From assembly GCF_016803135.1 (NCBI RefSeq), contig NZ_JAEVFE010000001.1, positions 186,001 through 250,000 on the forward strand: a stretch of DNA of 64,000 bases. The letters run 5' to 3'. Position 1 is the first letter of the stretch. Every line of letters starts with the position of its first letter. Both the position numbers and the translations under genes were made by a program. Positions 26,161 to 35,093 of this stretch are shown here, piece by piece. The stretch is from Altererythrobacter sp. C41. GTDB lineage: Bacteria > Pseudomonadota > Alphaproteobacteria > Sphingomonadales > Sphingomonadaceae. The notes beneath the pieces were generated by a model, which had not been told where the DNA came from, searched no databases, and worked only from the letters and a program-made list of their open reading frames with translations.

Positions 26161-28347
26161 ATGTCTCCCATGGCGACGGGGGTGCCCGAGGTGCCGTTGG
26201 GGGGCGGGCCCGAAGAGGCCAATGCTGCAGCGCAGCGCAATTGGCGCAGCGCGGCGCGTTTGTCTAGTGCGGTGGATCGGATCGAGGCGTTTCTCGCGGT
26301 GGCGGGATTCGATCGCGGACCCTGGCTCGCCGTCGCCTTCGCCGCCGGGATCGGGGCCTGGTTCCTCCTGCCGATGCCTTGGCAATGGGTCGCCGTTATC
26401 GCCCTTGCGATGCTCGCCGCGATCGCCGCGCAGGCGTTGTGGGGGGATCGCGACGATCGGGCGAACCTGCGCCTGGCCGTGGTTTCGCTGGCGATCGTGG
26501 TCGCCGCGGGAATGGCTATCGTGTGGCTGCGCTCCGCGGCCGTGGGGGCGGAGCCGATCCACTATCCGCGGGTCGAACGGATCGAAGCGCGGGTTCTCGA
26601 ACGGATCGACCAGCCGGCGGAAGACCGCCTGCGTCTGGTTCTGGCGTACCGCGATGCGGAGGCGGCGCGGGCGCGAAAGGTGCGGATTAACGTGCCGCTC
26701 TCGGCGGACCAAGCGGGATTGGCCGAAGGCGCGGTCGTGCGCCTGCGAACCCGGCTGATGCCGCCATCTCCACCCATGTTGCCGGGCGGCTACGACTTTG
26801 CGCGGACCGCATGGTTCCAGGGACTGTCTGCGACAGGCTCGCTGGTCGGGGAGATCGAGATCGTGCAGCCCGGCCGCGGTGCGAGCAGCCTGGCAGCGGT
26901 TCAGCGTGCGCTCGCGGCGCACGTGCGCGAGCGTTTGTCGGGCTCGCCGGGGACGATTGCGGCGGCCTTCGCGAGCGGGGACCGGGGAGCCATAACCCGC
27001 GCCGACGAGGAGGCGATGCGGGACTCAGGATTGACGCACCTGCTGTCGATCAGCGGCCTTCACGTCAGCGCCGTGATCGCGGCGGCTTACTTCCTGGCGA
27101 TCAAGCTGCTCGCGCTCTGGCCCTGGCTTGCCCTGCGCGTGCGGCTGCCGGTCCTTGCCGCCGCGATCGCGGCCGGCGCCGGCGTGGGATACACGCTACT
27201 GACCGGTGCGGAGGTACCGACGGTGCGAAGCTGCATCGGTGCCGTGCTCGTACTGATCGCCTTGGCGCTCGGACGCGAGCCGCTGTCGATGCGAATGGTA
27301 GCCGTGGCCGCCATCGCCGTCCTGCTGCTGTGGCCCGAATCGCTTGTCGGGCCGAGCTTCCAGATGAGCTTCGCGGCGGTGCTCGCGATCGTCGCACTGC
27401 ACGGCAGTGCGCCGGTGCAGGCTTTCCTTGCTCCGCGCGAGGAGAACTCGATCGTCCGCTTTGCGCGGCGTGCCGCGATGCTGCTCATCATGGGCATTGT
27501 GATCGAGATCGCGCTGATGCCTATCGTGCTGTTCCATTTCCATCGTGCCGGTCTGTACGGTGCGCTGGCAAACGTGATCGCTATTCCGCTCGTCACTTTC
27601 GTATCGATGCCGCTGATCGCGCTTGCCCTGCTGCTCGATCTCGTCGGAGCGGGTGCGCCCGTCTGGTGGCTTGCGGGCAAATCGCTCGAGCTGCTGCTTG
27701 CCATCGCCCACTTCACTGCCGCCCAGCCTGGCGCGGTGAAGCTCGCACCCCAGATGGGCCTGGTGACGATCGCGCTGTTCGTCATCGGGGGGCTGTGGCT
27801 GGCGCTGTGGCGAGGGCGGACGCGGTTGCTCGGCCTCGTGCCGGCGGCTTTCGGAACGATCCTGCTCATCGGAACGCCTGCACCGGATGTGCTCATCTCT
27901 GGCGATGGACGGCATGTCGGAATAGCGGGGGAGGGCGACCGGCTGCTGATGTTGCGGGATACCCGCAGTGAGTTCGCGCGCGACAATCTCCTGGAACTCG
28001 CGGGGCTGGAAGGCGAACCGGTTCCGCTCAGCCGCTGGGCCGGTGCGCGCTGCAGCCGCGACTTCTGCACGCTCGCGGTCGACCGCGGCGAGAGGCGCTG
28101 GACGCTGCTGATGGCGCGTGGCCGCGACATGGTGGAGGAACGCGCGCTCGCCGCAGCCTGCGATCGTGTCGACATCGTCGTTGCCGACCGCTTTCTGCCG
28201 CGCAGTTGCCGTCCGCGCTGGCTAAAGGCCGATCGACGCCTGCTCAGCCGCACGGGCGGGCTCGCGCTCCACCTCGACGAACCGCGTATGGAGGCGGTCG
28301 CCGAGGGGCAGGGTGAACATGGCTGGTGGCGCGGCACGCGGCGCTAG
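26161..28347 (+). CDS. comEC: ComEC/Rec2-type competence membrane protein
   Basis: A 728-residue polytopic inner-membrane protein that in naturally competent bacteria forms the channel carrying single-stranded DNA into the cell. The N-terminal part matches DUF4131 (membrane helices at about residues 50-125 and a soluble OB-like segment), and the competence core is marked by LTHLLSISGLHVSAVIAAAY near residue 290, followed by many helices. The C-terminal soluble region is about 150 residues, short compared with homologues that have a full metallo-beta-lactamase domain, and I see no HxHxDH zinc motif. No clear ribosome site precedes ATG 26161 or the in-frame ATG 26170. Confidence 0.93.
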   Translation: MSPMATGVPEVPLGGGPEEANAAAQRNWRSAARLSSAVDRIEAFLAVAGFDRGPWLAVAFAAGIGAWFLLPMPWQWVAVIALAMLAAIAAQALWGDRDDRANLRLAVVSLAIVVAAGMAIVWLRSAAVGAEPIHYPRVERIEARVLERIDQPAEDRLRLVLAYRDAEAARARKVRINVPLSADQAGLAEGAVVRLRTRLMPPSPPMLPGGYDFARTAWFQGLSATGSLVGEIEIVQPGRGASSLAAVQRALAAHVRERLSGSPGTIAAAFASGDRGAITRADEEAMRDSGLTHLLSISGLHVSAVIAAAYFLAIKLLALWPWLALRVRLPVLAAAIAAGAGVGYTLLTGAEVPTVRSCIGAVLVLIALALGREPLSMRMVAVAAIAVLLLWPESLVGPSFQMSFAAVLAIVALHGSAPVQAFLAPREENSIVRFARRAAMLLIMGIVIEIALMPIVLFHFHRAGLYGALANVIAIPLVTFVSMPLIALALLLDLVGAGAPVWWLAGKSLELLLAIAHFTAAQPGAVKLAPQMGLVTIALFVIGGLWLALWRGRTRLLGLVPAAFGTILLIGTPAPDVLISGDGRHVGIAGEGDRLLMLRDTRSEFARDNLLELAGLEGEPVPLSRWAGARCSRDFCTLAVDRGERRWTLLMARGRDMVEERALAAACDRVDIVVADRFLPRSCRPRWLKADRRLLSRTGGLALHLDEPRMEAVAEGQGEHGWWRGTRR

Positions 28348-28385
28348 ATCAACGATCGCGCAGCGCTGCTGTATCCGCTCGGCGA

Positions 28386-29069
28386 TCAGTGATAGCGGCG
28401 CAGCAGCCCCGAGAGCTTGCCCTGCACCTGCACCTCGTCTGGCCGGTAGATCTGCGCCTCGTAAGTGCCATTGGCGGGGTCCAGACGGATCATCCCGTTC
28501 TCCCGGCGCAGGTACTTGAGCGTCGCTTCCTCGTTGCGCACGAGCGCCACCACGATCTCGCCATCGCGCGCCATGTCGGTACGGCGTACGAGCGCGAAGT
28601 CGCCGTCGAAAATGCCTGCTTCGATCATCGAATCGCCCGAAACCTCGAGCGCATAGTGCTCGCCCGGGCCGAGCAGCGCGGCGGGAACCGGCAAGCTGCT
28701 TTGTCCCTCGATCGCTTCGATCGGAACGCCCGCGGCGATGCGGCCGTGGAGCGGAATTTCGATGACGTCGTTCGCCGGCCTCGGCTGCGCTGGTGCGGCC
28801 CGGTGCAGATCCACCACATTGTCGCCTCTCGCGCCGCGCGCGGCGGGTGTCGCATCTTCGGGCTGCTTGAGCACTTCGAGTGCGCGGGCGCGGTTGGGCA
28901 GGCGGCGAATGAAGCCGCGTTCTTCGAGCGCAGAGATCAGCCGATGAACACCCGACTTGCTCTTGAGATCGAGCGCTTCCTTCATCTCTTCAAATGATGG
29001 GGAAATGCCGGTTTCCTCCAGTCGCTGCTGGATGAAGCGGATCAACTCGTGCTGCTTTGCCGTCAGCAT
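28386..29069 (-). CDS. lexA: LexA repressor (SOS regulator)
   Basis: Represses DNA-damage genes and cuts itself when RecA is activated. The winged helix-turn-helix is at about residues 25-55 ([20 protein letters not shown]), the cleavage site is Ala113-Gly114 in RIAAGVP, and the catalytic pair is Ser147 (SGDSM) and Lys185 (ATLKYL). The protein has 227 residues and a longer linker than E. coli LexA. I chose ATG 29069, preceded by GAGGAGA; an upstream in-frame ATG at 29153 would run through the promoter and operator. A perfect alphaproteobacterial SOS box lies 41 bp upstream, implying autoregulation. Confidence 0.98.
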   Translation of the reverse strand: MLTAKQHELIRFIQQRLEETGISPSFEEMKEALDLKSKSGVHRLISALEERGFIRRLPNRARALEVLKQPEDATPAARGARGDNVVDLHRAAPAQPRPANDVIEIPLHGRIAAGVPIEAIEGQSSLPVPAALLGPGEHYALEVSGDSMIEAGIFDGDFALVRRTDMARDGEIVVALVRNEEATLKYLRRENGMIRLDPANGTYEAQIYRPDEVQVQGKLSGLLRRYH

Positions 29070-29110
29070 GGCGAAGTCTCCTCGGTCGCCTGACACGCTC
29101 GTTCGGGTGC

Positions 29111-29125
29111 GAACGAATGCGGAAC
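29111..29125 (-). promoter_or_regulatory. LexA-binding SOS box of lexA
   Basis: The plus strand reads GAAC-GAATGCG-GAAC, which on the lexA strand is the direct repeat GTTC-N7-GTTC, the established LexA site of alphaproteobacteria. It is exact and sits 42-56 bp upstream of the lexA start, where it would overlap or follow the promoter. Confidence 0.9.
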
Positions 29126-29216
29126 AACTAGGCAACCAATTTGGTGAAGTCAAGCAATTCCGCCATTTTGGAGTCGATAACGGAGAACATCCGTTCCGCT
29201 TTCGTCTCCGAGGCCC

Positions 29217-30002
29217 TCAGCCAAGGAGAAGCCGCCGCGTCGCCTCGGTGAGATCGAGCTGCCGCATGAGGCTCTCGCCGACGAGGAAGCAACGCACACC
29301 CGCGGCGGCCAGGCGCTCGCAATCGGCATGATGCTCGATCCCACTCTCGCCAACCAAGAGTGCACCTTCGGGAGCGAGCGGTGCGAGACGTTCGGTCACG
29401 GCAAGATCGGTGCGGAAGGTCTTGAGGTCACGGTTGTTTATTCCGATGAGCCTCGAGCGCAGCCTGCCGGCGCGCTCCATCTCCGCCTCGTCGTGCACTT
29501 CGACCAGAACGTCCATGCCGCGCTCGATCGCCGCTGCTTCGATCTCGGCCATCGCGCCGTCGTCGAGCGCGGCCACGATGATGAGAATCGCATCCGCCCC
29601 GATCGCGCGCGCCTCGGCGACTTGCCACGGGTCCACCATGAAGTCCTTGCGCAGCACCGGCAGGTCGCAGGCTGCGCGCGCGTCCATCAGGAAATCCTCG
29701 TGTCCCTGAAAATACGGCGCATCGGTGAGGACGGAGAGGCAGGCTGCGCCACCCGATTGGTAGGCCAGCGCGTGTTCCGCTGGACGAAAGTCGGCGCGGA
29801 TCAATCCTTTCGAGGGTGAAGCTTTCTTGATTTCCGCGATCAGCCCGAAACCGTTTCGCGCCTTTGCCGCAAGCGCGTCGGCGAAGCCGCGCGGTGGCCC
29901 GGCATCCTGCGCGGCACGGTCAAGATCCCCGATCGTGGCGAGTCCTTTGCGGGCAGCGACTTCCTCACGCTTGGTGGCGCAGATTTCGTCGAGCTTGTTC
30001 AT
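29217..30002 (-). CDS. trpC: indole-3-glycerol phosphate synthase
   Basis: Closes the indole ring in tryptophan synthesis, converting CdRP to indole-3-glycerol phosphate. It is a 261-residue TIM barrel with the family motifs [10 protein letters not shown] (catalytic Lys), VLRKDFMVD and [12 protein letters not shown], and GESGI near the C-terminus. It is monofunctional, without the TrpF fusion seen in enterobacteria. It lies 42 bp downstream of trpD on the same strand and 147 bp upstream of lexA, whose own SOS-controlled promoter lies in that gap. Confidence 0.97.
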   Translation of the reverse strand: MNKLDEICATKREEVAARKGLATIGDLDRAAQDAGPPRGFADALAAKARNGFGLIAEIKKASPSKGLIRADFRPAEHALAYQSGGAACLSVLTDAPYFQGHEDFLMDARAACDLPVLRKDFMVDPWQVAEARAIGADAILIIVAALDDGAMAEIEAAAIERGMDVLVEVHDEAEMERAGRLRSRLIGINNRDLKTFRTDLAVTERLAPLAPEGALLVGESGIEHHADCERLAAAGVRCFLVGESLMRQLDLTEATRRLLLG

Positions 30003-30044
30003 CGTCCGGTTCCCGTGTGACAGGTCTGCGTTCCGTCGTGCGAT

Positions 30045-31037
30045 CTACCGCGCCATCTCGATCCAGCGGTCGAGCAGCGCGCCTGCCTTGCCGCTGTCCA
30101 GCGACTCGGCGGCGAGCGCGGCGCCTTCCTCCCACCCCGCAGCCGCATCCGCGAGGATCAGCATGGCCGATGCATTGAACAGCACAGCGTCGCGATAGGG
30201 GCCCGGCGCACCCATCAGCAGCGCCCTGAGCGCCCTGGCGTTGTGCAGCGAATCCCCGCCGCGGATCGCTTCGACGGGGGCGTGCGGCAGGCCTGCCATC
30301 GACGCATCGACCCGACGCATCTCGAAATCGTTGCCGACGACTTCCGCCACCTCGTTGCCGGCGGCGAGGCTCAATTCGTCGAGCCCCTCGTCGCCCGAGG
30401 CGATGAAGGTCCGTTCGGTGCCCAGTTTGGCCTTGGCCGCTGCGTAGATGGGCACGTAGCCGGGGCGGGCGATCCCGATCAACTGGCGCCGCACGCCTGC
30501 GGGGTTCGACAGCGGGCCCATGAGGTTGAAGATCGTGCGCCGGCCGAGCCGCTGGCGGAGCGGCTGAATGCGTCCCATGGCGGGATGGTGGTTCTTAGCG
30601 AAGAGGAAGCAAATCCCGAGTTCCGTCAATGTCTTCTCGGCAGTTCTTCCGGCCGCCTCCATGTCTAGCCCAAGCGCTTCCAGCGTGTCCGCCGCGCCGG
30701 ACTTGCTGCTCGCAGCGCGATTGCCGTGCTTGGCGACCGGCACGCCCGCGGCCGCAACGACGAGGCTGACGGCGGTCGAGACGTTGAGGGTGTGATGGCC
30801 GTCACCCCCGGTGCCACAACAGTCGACGGCGTTGTCCGGCGCCGCGACCGGGATCATTCGCGCCCGAAGCGCGCGGGCCGCACCGGCGATTTCGTCCGCG
30901 GTCTCGCTGCGCTCGGTGATCTCGATCAGGAAGCGGGCGATCTCTTCCTCGCTCGTCTCGCCGTCGAGGATCCAGCCGAAGACTTTCTCGGCTTCGGCTT
31001 CGGAGAGATGGGGTTCCGACTGGGGGAGCGTCTTCAT
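30045..31037 (-). CDS. trpD: anthranilate phosphoribosyltransferase
   Basis: Transfers the phosphoribosyl group of PRPP to anthranilate, the second step of the tryptophan branch. The 330-residue protein shows the PRPP motif [16 protein letters not shown], the anthranilate-site segment [20 protein letters not shown] and the dual-metal DEGLDELS motif. The ATG at 31037 overlaps the trpG stop by 4 nt (ATGA), so the two are translationally coupled; longer upstream reading of the frame lies inside trpG and is not real. Confidence 0.97.
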   Translation of the reverse strand: MKTLPQSEPHLSEAEAEKVFGWILDGETSEEEIARFLIEITERSETADEIAGAARALRARMIPVAAPDNAVDCCGTGGDGHHTLNVSTAVSLVVAAAGVPVAKHGNRAASSKSGAADTLEALGLDMEAAGRTAEKTLTELGICFLFAKNHHPAMGRIQPLRQRLGRRTIFNLMGPLSNPAGVRRQLIGIARPGYVPIYAAAKAKLGTERTFIASGDEGLDELSLAAGNEVAEVVGNDFEMRRVDASMAGLPHAPVEAIRGGDSLHNARALRALLMGAPGPYRDAVLFNASAMLILADAAAGWEEGAALAAESLDSGKAGALLDRWIEMAR

Positions 31038-31633
31038 GCGGGCACCTTGGTTTCGATCCCGCAAATCGCGAGGAAGTTGGCGAGCAGCGCGTGGCCGTGC
31101 TCGGTCGCGATGCTCTCGGGGTGAAACTGTACACCGTGGATCGGCAGTTCGGCGTGTCGGAACCCCATCACGCTGGTGCCATCGAGGCCGGGCGTCTCGC
31201 TGGTCGCGTTGATCGCCAGCACCTCGGGAACCTCTTCGACGATCAGCGAGTGATAGCGCGTGGCGGTAAAGGGGGAGGGCAGGCCGGCGAAGACGCCGGT
31301 GCCGTCGTGCTCGACCGGCGAAGTCTTGCCATGCATCAGCCCGCCGCGCACGACGCGCCCGCCGAAATGCTGCCCGATCGCCTGATGGCCAAGGCACACG
31401 CCGAGCAGTGGGAGGTGGGCATCCGCACAGGCGGCGACCAAATCAAGGCTGATCCCGGCTTCGTTGGGAGTGCATGGCCCGGGAGAGATCAGCACGCCCG
31501 CGGGCCCGCTCGCGACCGCCTCCGCCGCGGTCAGCGCGTCGTTGCGCTCGACGCTGACTTCGGCGCCCAACTCCATCAGGTAATGGACGAGGTTGAAGGT
31601 GAAGCTGTCGTAGTTGTCGATGACGAGGATCAT
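31034..31633 (-). CDS. trpG: anthranilate synthase glutamine amidotransferase component
   Basis: Supplies ammonia from glutamine to TrpE; in some bacteria the same protein also serves p-aminobenzoate synthesis. The class I amidotransferase triad is intact: Cys80 in GVCLGHQA, and His171 and Glu173 in HPES. The N-terminus [19 protein letters not shown] is typical, so I place the start at ATG 31633 rather than at an upstream in-frame start at 31669. The length is 199 residues. The gene is 126 bp downstream of pip, with a hairpin in that gap. Confidence 0.97.
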   Translation of the reverse strand: MILVIDNYDSFTFNLVHYLMELGAEVSVERNDALTAAEAVASGPAGVLISPGPCTPNEAGISLDLVAACADAHLPLLGVCLGHQAIGQHFGGRVVRGGLMHGKTSPVEHDGTGVFAGLPSPFTATRYHSLIVEEVPEVLAINATSETPGLDGTSVMGFRHAELPIHGVQFHPESIATEHGHALLANFLAICGIETKVPA

Positions 31634-31696
31634 GTCGGAGGTCTTCGTGGTTCGGTCGCGAGCGATCAAGCAAGGAAAGCTATTGGGGGGTCGATT

Positions 31697-31720
31697 GCTC
31701 TCCGCCCTTCAGGGGAGAGC
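31697..31720 (-). promoter_or_regulatory. hairpin in the pip-trpG gap
   Basis: GCTCTCC (31697-31703) and GGAGAGC (31714-31720) form a perfect 7-bp stem with a 10-nt loop in the 126-bp space between pip and trpG. On the transcribed strand it is followed by AATCGACCCCCC and not by a T run. It could be a weak terminator behind pip, or a control structure in front of trpGDC. I see no Trp-rich leader peptide. Confidence 0.4.
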
Positions 31721-31759
31721 CATAGGCCCGCATCAACGGGCGAGAGCTACCGGCCTAGC

Positions 31760-32728
31760 CTAGGCCTGCTTCCCCGCGAACCGGTCGCTGGCCCGGACGA
31801 GGCCGTCGGTGATGCCCGGCTCGGTGAACAAGTGCCCGCCGTCAGGAACGATCTGCAGATCGACCTCGGGCCACGCCTGCTTGAGAGCCCAGGCCGCGGC
31901 GGGCGGAGTGCAGCAATCGTGCCGCCCCTGCACGATCACGCCGGGAATGCCCTTCAGGCGATGTGCGTTAGTAAGGAGCTGGCCTTCCTCAAGCCAGCAC
32001 TTGTGGCGGAAATAGTGGTTCTCGATCCGCGCGATGGCGATTGCGTGATCGTCTTCGGTGAACTCCTCGAGCATCGCAGGATCGGGCAGCAGTGTCACCG
32101 TCATGCCTTCCCACGTGCTCCAGGCCTTTGCGGCAGCGAGCTTGGTGGCATGATCGTCGCTGGTGAGACGGCGGTGATAGGCCTCGACTACGTCGTCCCG
32201 TTCGCTCTCCGGGATGAGGCCGATGAAGTCGGCCCAAGCTTCCGGATAGAGCTCGCTTGCGCCATAGGTATAGAGCCAGTCGAGTTCCGCCTGGCTCGAC
32301 AGGAAGATGCCGCGCAGCACGAGTTCGCTGACCCGCTCCGGGTGCGTCTGCGCGTAGGAGAGCGCCAACGTCGAGCCCCAGCTCCCGCCGAAGACTTGCC
32401 AGGTCTCGTGACCGCACATCTCGCGCAGCCGTTCCATGTCGGCGACGAGATCCCAGGTCGTGTTGTTCTCCAGGCTCGCGAACGGTGTCGAGCGGCCGCA
32501 ACCACGCTGGTCGAACAGCAGGACGTCGTAGAGTTCCGGATCCCATTGGCGGCGCTGCGTGTCGCTGCAGCCGGAGCCCGGGCCGCCGTGGAGAAACACC
32601 GCCGGCTTGGCGCCGCGCGTGCCGATACGCTCCCAGTAGAGCGTGTGCCCTTCGCCCACGTCGAGCATTCCGGTCTCGTACGGCTCGATGGGCGGGTAGA
32701 GCGTGCGCTCGTATGCAATCCGGATCAT
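31760..32728 (-). CDS. pip: proline iminopeptidase
   Basis: An alpha/beta-hydrolase of MEROPS family S33 that removes N-terminal proline from peptides. The oxyanion segment HGGPG is at residues 47-51, the nucleophile elbow is GGSWGS at 114-119 (Ser116), and the remaining triad residues are likely in GRHDCCTP (Asp) and GGHLFTEP (His). It has 322 residues and no signal peptide, so it is probably cytoplasmic. The ATG at 32728 overlaps the stop of the upstream lipoprotein gene by 4 nt (ATGA). Its place inside the tryptophan block is unexpected. Confidence 0.94.
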   Translation of the reverse strand: MIRIAYERTLYPPIEPYETGMLDVGEGHTLYWERIGTRGAKPAVFLHGGPGSGCSDTQRRQWDPELYDVLLFDQRGCGRSTPFASLENNTTWDLVADMERLREMCGHETWQVFGGSWGSTLALSYAQTHPERVSELVLRGIFLSSQAELDWLYTYGASELYPEAWADFIGLIPESERDDVVEAYHRRLTSDDHATKLAAAKAWSTWEGMTVTLLPDPAMLEEFTEDDHAIAIARIENHYFRHKCWLEEGQLLTNAHRLKGIPGVIVQGRHDCCTPPAAAWALKQAWPEVDLQIVPDGGHLFTEPGITDGLVRASDRFAGKQA

Positions 32729-33567
32729 GGCTTGTCCTTGTGCTCGACTACGATCATCGGCCCGATCGGTGCCCGGTTGTCGAGGCGGTCGGTCGCGGGG
32801 TCCCACAGCGCGCTGACGCTCCCGTCGAGGAACAGTGCATCGGGTGTCTTGAGAACATCGCGGAAGTATCGCGCGATAACGCCGAAACTCACCGGCCCTT
32901 GCGAAATGACGAAATGCGCGCGGCCCTGCGCGTCGATGCCGACACCGTTGCGGATCGCCTTGCTAGGCCCATCCTCCGAGATTTCCGGGTGCAGCTTGCC
33001 GTCGATCACCAGCATCGGTCCGCTCTGGGTGCCGAAGTCGGGGCGGTCGCCGACGTTGGCATAGAAGTCGTCCGCCGTACGGATCTGCCACTTGCCGCCC
33101 GTGCCGAAGAACACCCCGTTCGGCTTCATATGGAAATTGCCCGGTCCGTCGGCGCGGTTGAGCTCTTGAAGGCGATCGCCGTTCTCGACGTAGTACCCGA
33201 TCGGCTTGCCTTCGCCGTCGTACATCCCGCCGTTCATCGCGAAGGCGACCTTCGGTGCATTGTCGCCGCGAGCGGCGGCAAGCTTGGCGAGGCTGCGGTA
33301 AGGGGCGCCGTCCTTGGGGCCGAGATCGGTGAGGACGCGGTGCTTCCCTGGATCGGCGACGCAATGCGTGAAGGCTGCACCTTCGAATGTGGCGCTCTCG
33401 CAAGCGGAAGCAACGTTTGGTGTGGGCGTCGGCGTCGTGGGTGAGGGCGCTGCGGCCTTCTCGGCTACTCCGCTGCCAATCTCCGTGCGGATGACGGGTT
33501 CGCCTGCCGGCTGCTTTTCGCACGCGGCGAGGGCAAGAAGCGCGGCGAGGGCGATCAGACGTTTCAC
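32725..33567 (-). CDS. phosphodiester glycosidase family lipoprotein
   Basis: A 280-residue predicted lipoprotein: KRLIALAALLALAAC forms a signal peptide with the lipid-attachment cysteine at position 16, followed by a Pro/Thr linker to about residue 55. The mature domain resembles the DUF2233/NAGPA (phosphodiester glycosidase) fold, with AFAMNGGMYD, GNFHMKPNGVFF and ALFLDGSVSALW as the recognisable conserved segments. The natural substrate is unknown. The start is GTG 33567, overlapping the trpE stop (GTGA), and its stop overlaps pip, so it is translated from the trp transcript. Confidence 0.88.
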   Translation of the reverse strand: MKRLIALAALLALAACEKQPAGEPVIRTEIGSGVAEKAAAPSPTTPTPTPNVASACESATFEGAAFTHCVADPGKHRVLTDLGPKDGAPYRSLAKLAAARGDNAPKVAFAMNGGMYDGEGKPIGYYVENGDRLQELNRADGPGNFHMKPNGVFFGTGGKWQIRTADDFYANVGDRPDFGTQSGPMLVIDGKLHPEISEDGPSKAIRNGVGIDAQGRAHFVISQGPVSFGVIARYFRDVLKTPDALFLDGSVSALWDPATDRLDNRAPIGPMIVVEHKDKP

Positions 33568-35093
33568 TGGCCGAACTCGGGCTCCTGCGCGATCCGCGCT
33601 GCCTCTCGCGCGGCCGCGAGGAGGGCGCCGGCCTTGGCTTCGCATTCGCGCTGCTCGTAGGCCGGGTCGCTGTCGGCGACGATGCCCGCGCCGGCCTGGA
33701 CGTGGAGCACGCCGTCCTTCACTACGCCGGTGCGCAGGACGATGCAGCTGTCGACCGATCCGTCCGGGGCGAAATAACCGACGCCGCCTGCGTAGGCCCC
33801 ACGCGTTTCCGGCTCGAGCTCGGCGATGATCTCGCATGCGCGGACCTTCGGTGCGCCGCTGACGGTCCCTGCGGGGAAGCCTGCGAAGAGCGCGTCCAAC
33901 GCGTCCTTATCGACACCGAGACGGCCCACAACATTACTTACGATGTGCATTACGTGGCTGTAGCGCTCGATGGTGAAGCTGTCGGTGACTTCGACCGTGC
34001 CCTTGGCCGCGACCCGGCCGACATCGTTGCGGCCGAGGTCGAGCAGCATGAGATGTTCGGCGCGTTCCTTGGGATCGGCGAGCAGGCTCGCCTCGGCCGC
34101 GCGATCGGCCTCCGCCGTGGCGCCGCGCGGGCGGGTGCCGGCGATCGGGCGGATCGTTACCTCCCCGTCGCGGACGCGGACGAGGATTTCGGGGCTGGAC
34201 CCGACGACCGCGAAGCCCGGGAGGTCGAGGAAATAGAGGAACGGCGACGGATTCACCCGGCGCAGCGCGCGGTAGAGCGCGAAAGGCGGCAGCGGGAACG
34301 GGCAGGTGAAGCGCTGGGCAAGCACCACCTGGAAGATGTCGCCCGCCTCGATGTAGCCTTTCGCCCGGGCGACCATCGCCGCGTAGTCCTCGCCCGCCAT
34401 CGTGGGGGTGAGCGCCATCTCGGGCAGCTCGGCGGCACGATCTTCCGGAGCGACGAGGCCGCCCAGTTTCCGCAAGGTATCGTCGATCCGCTCCGCCGCG
34501 GCTTCGATCGCATGATCGGGTTCGCCGGCGTCGGCCCAGATCGGCGCGATGCAGAACAGCTCGTCGCCGAGCCGGTCGAACACGAGCAGCACCGTGGGCC
34601 GCACGAAGAGCATGTCGGGCAACGCGACAGAGCTCTGCGGCGCGCGCGGCAGCTTCTCGACCAGCCCGATCGTCTCGTAACCGAAATAGCCGACGAGGCA
34701 GGCGAGGGCGGGGGGCAGGGCGCCGGGCACGTCGATCCGGCAGCGGGCGACGAGCGCGCGCAGCTCCGCGAGCGAGCCTTCCGCGCAGGGTTCGAATGCG
34801 GCGCGATCTTCGCGCCAGCGCGGGTTGATCTCAGCTCGGTCCCCCTCGGCACGGAACACCAGGTCCGGATCGAGACCGAGCAGGCTGTAGCGCCCGCGCA
34901 CTTCGCCGCCCTCGACCGATTCGAGCAGGAAATCGCCGCGGCCCGGCTCGATCAGCTTCAGCGCCGCGCCTACCGGTGTTTCGGTGTCGGCAACGACCTT
35001 GCGCCAGACCAGCGCAGGCTGCCCTGCGGCAAGCGCGCTGCGGGCCGGGTCCGCGTTCGAGAGGCCGGGGGCGGCCAGAGCCGGCCCCCTCAA
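33564..35093 (-). CDS. trpE: anthranilate synthase component I
   Basis: Turns chorismate and ammonia into anthranilate, the first committed step to tryptophan; its partner is TrpG. The chorismate-binding domain is clear: AKGYIEAGDIFQVVLAQRF, RPIAGTRPRGAT, and SGAPKVRACEIIAELEP. The N-terminal feedback-binding region contains LLESVEGGEVRGRYSLLG, where LLES is the tryptophan-sensing motif. The length is 509 residues. The start is TTG 35093, overlapping the ppiD stop by 4 nt (TTGA); a start somewhat further in is possible. It is separated from trpGDC by two unrelated genes. Confidence 0.96.
   Translation of the reverse strand: MRGPALAAPGLSNADPARSALAAGQPALVWRKVVADTETPVGAALKLIEPGRGDFLLESVEGGEVRGRYSLLGLDPDLVFRAEGDRAEINPRWREDRAAFEPCAEGSLAELRALVARCRIDVPGALPPALACLVGYFGYETIGLVEKLPRAPQSSVALPDMLFVRPTVLLVFDRLGDELFCIAPIWADAGEPDHAIEAAAERIDDTLRKLGGLVAPEDRAAELPEMALTPTMAGEDYAAMVARAKGYIEAGDIFQVVLAQRFTCPFPLPPFALYRALRRVNPSPFLYFLDLPGFAVVGSSPEILVRVRDGEVTIRPIAGTRPRGATAEADRAAEASLLADPKERAEHLMLLDLGRNDVGRVAAKGTVEVTDSFTIERYSHVMHIVSNVVGRLGVDKDALDALFAGFPAGTVSGAPKVRACEIIAELEPETRGAYAGGVGYFAPDGSVDSCIVLRTGVVKDGVLHVQAGAGIVADSDPAYEQRECEAKAGALLAAAREAARIAQEPEFGQ

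Noticed and set aside
29185-29196. GAAC-N4-GTTC, which fits the Gram-positive (Bacillus-type) LexA site, in the lexA-trpC gap
   Set aside because: This organism's LexA is of the alphaproteobacterial type, whose site is GTTC-N7-GTTC; a perfect one lies at 29111-29125. The extra palindrome is short enough to occur by chance.
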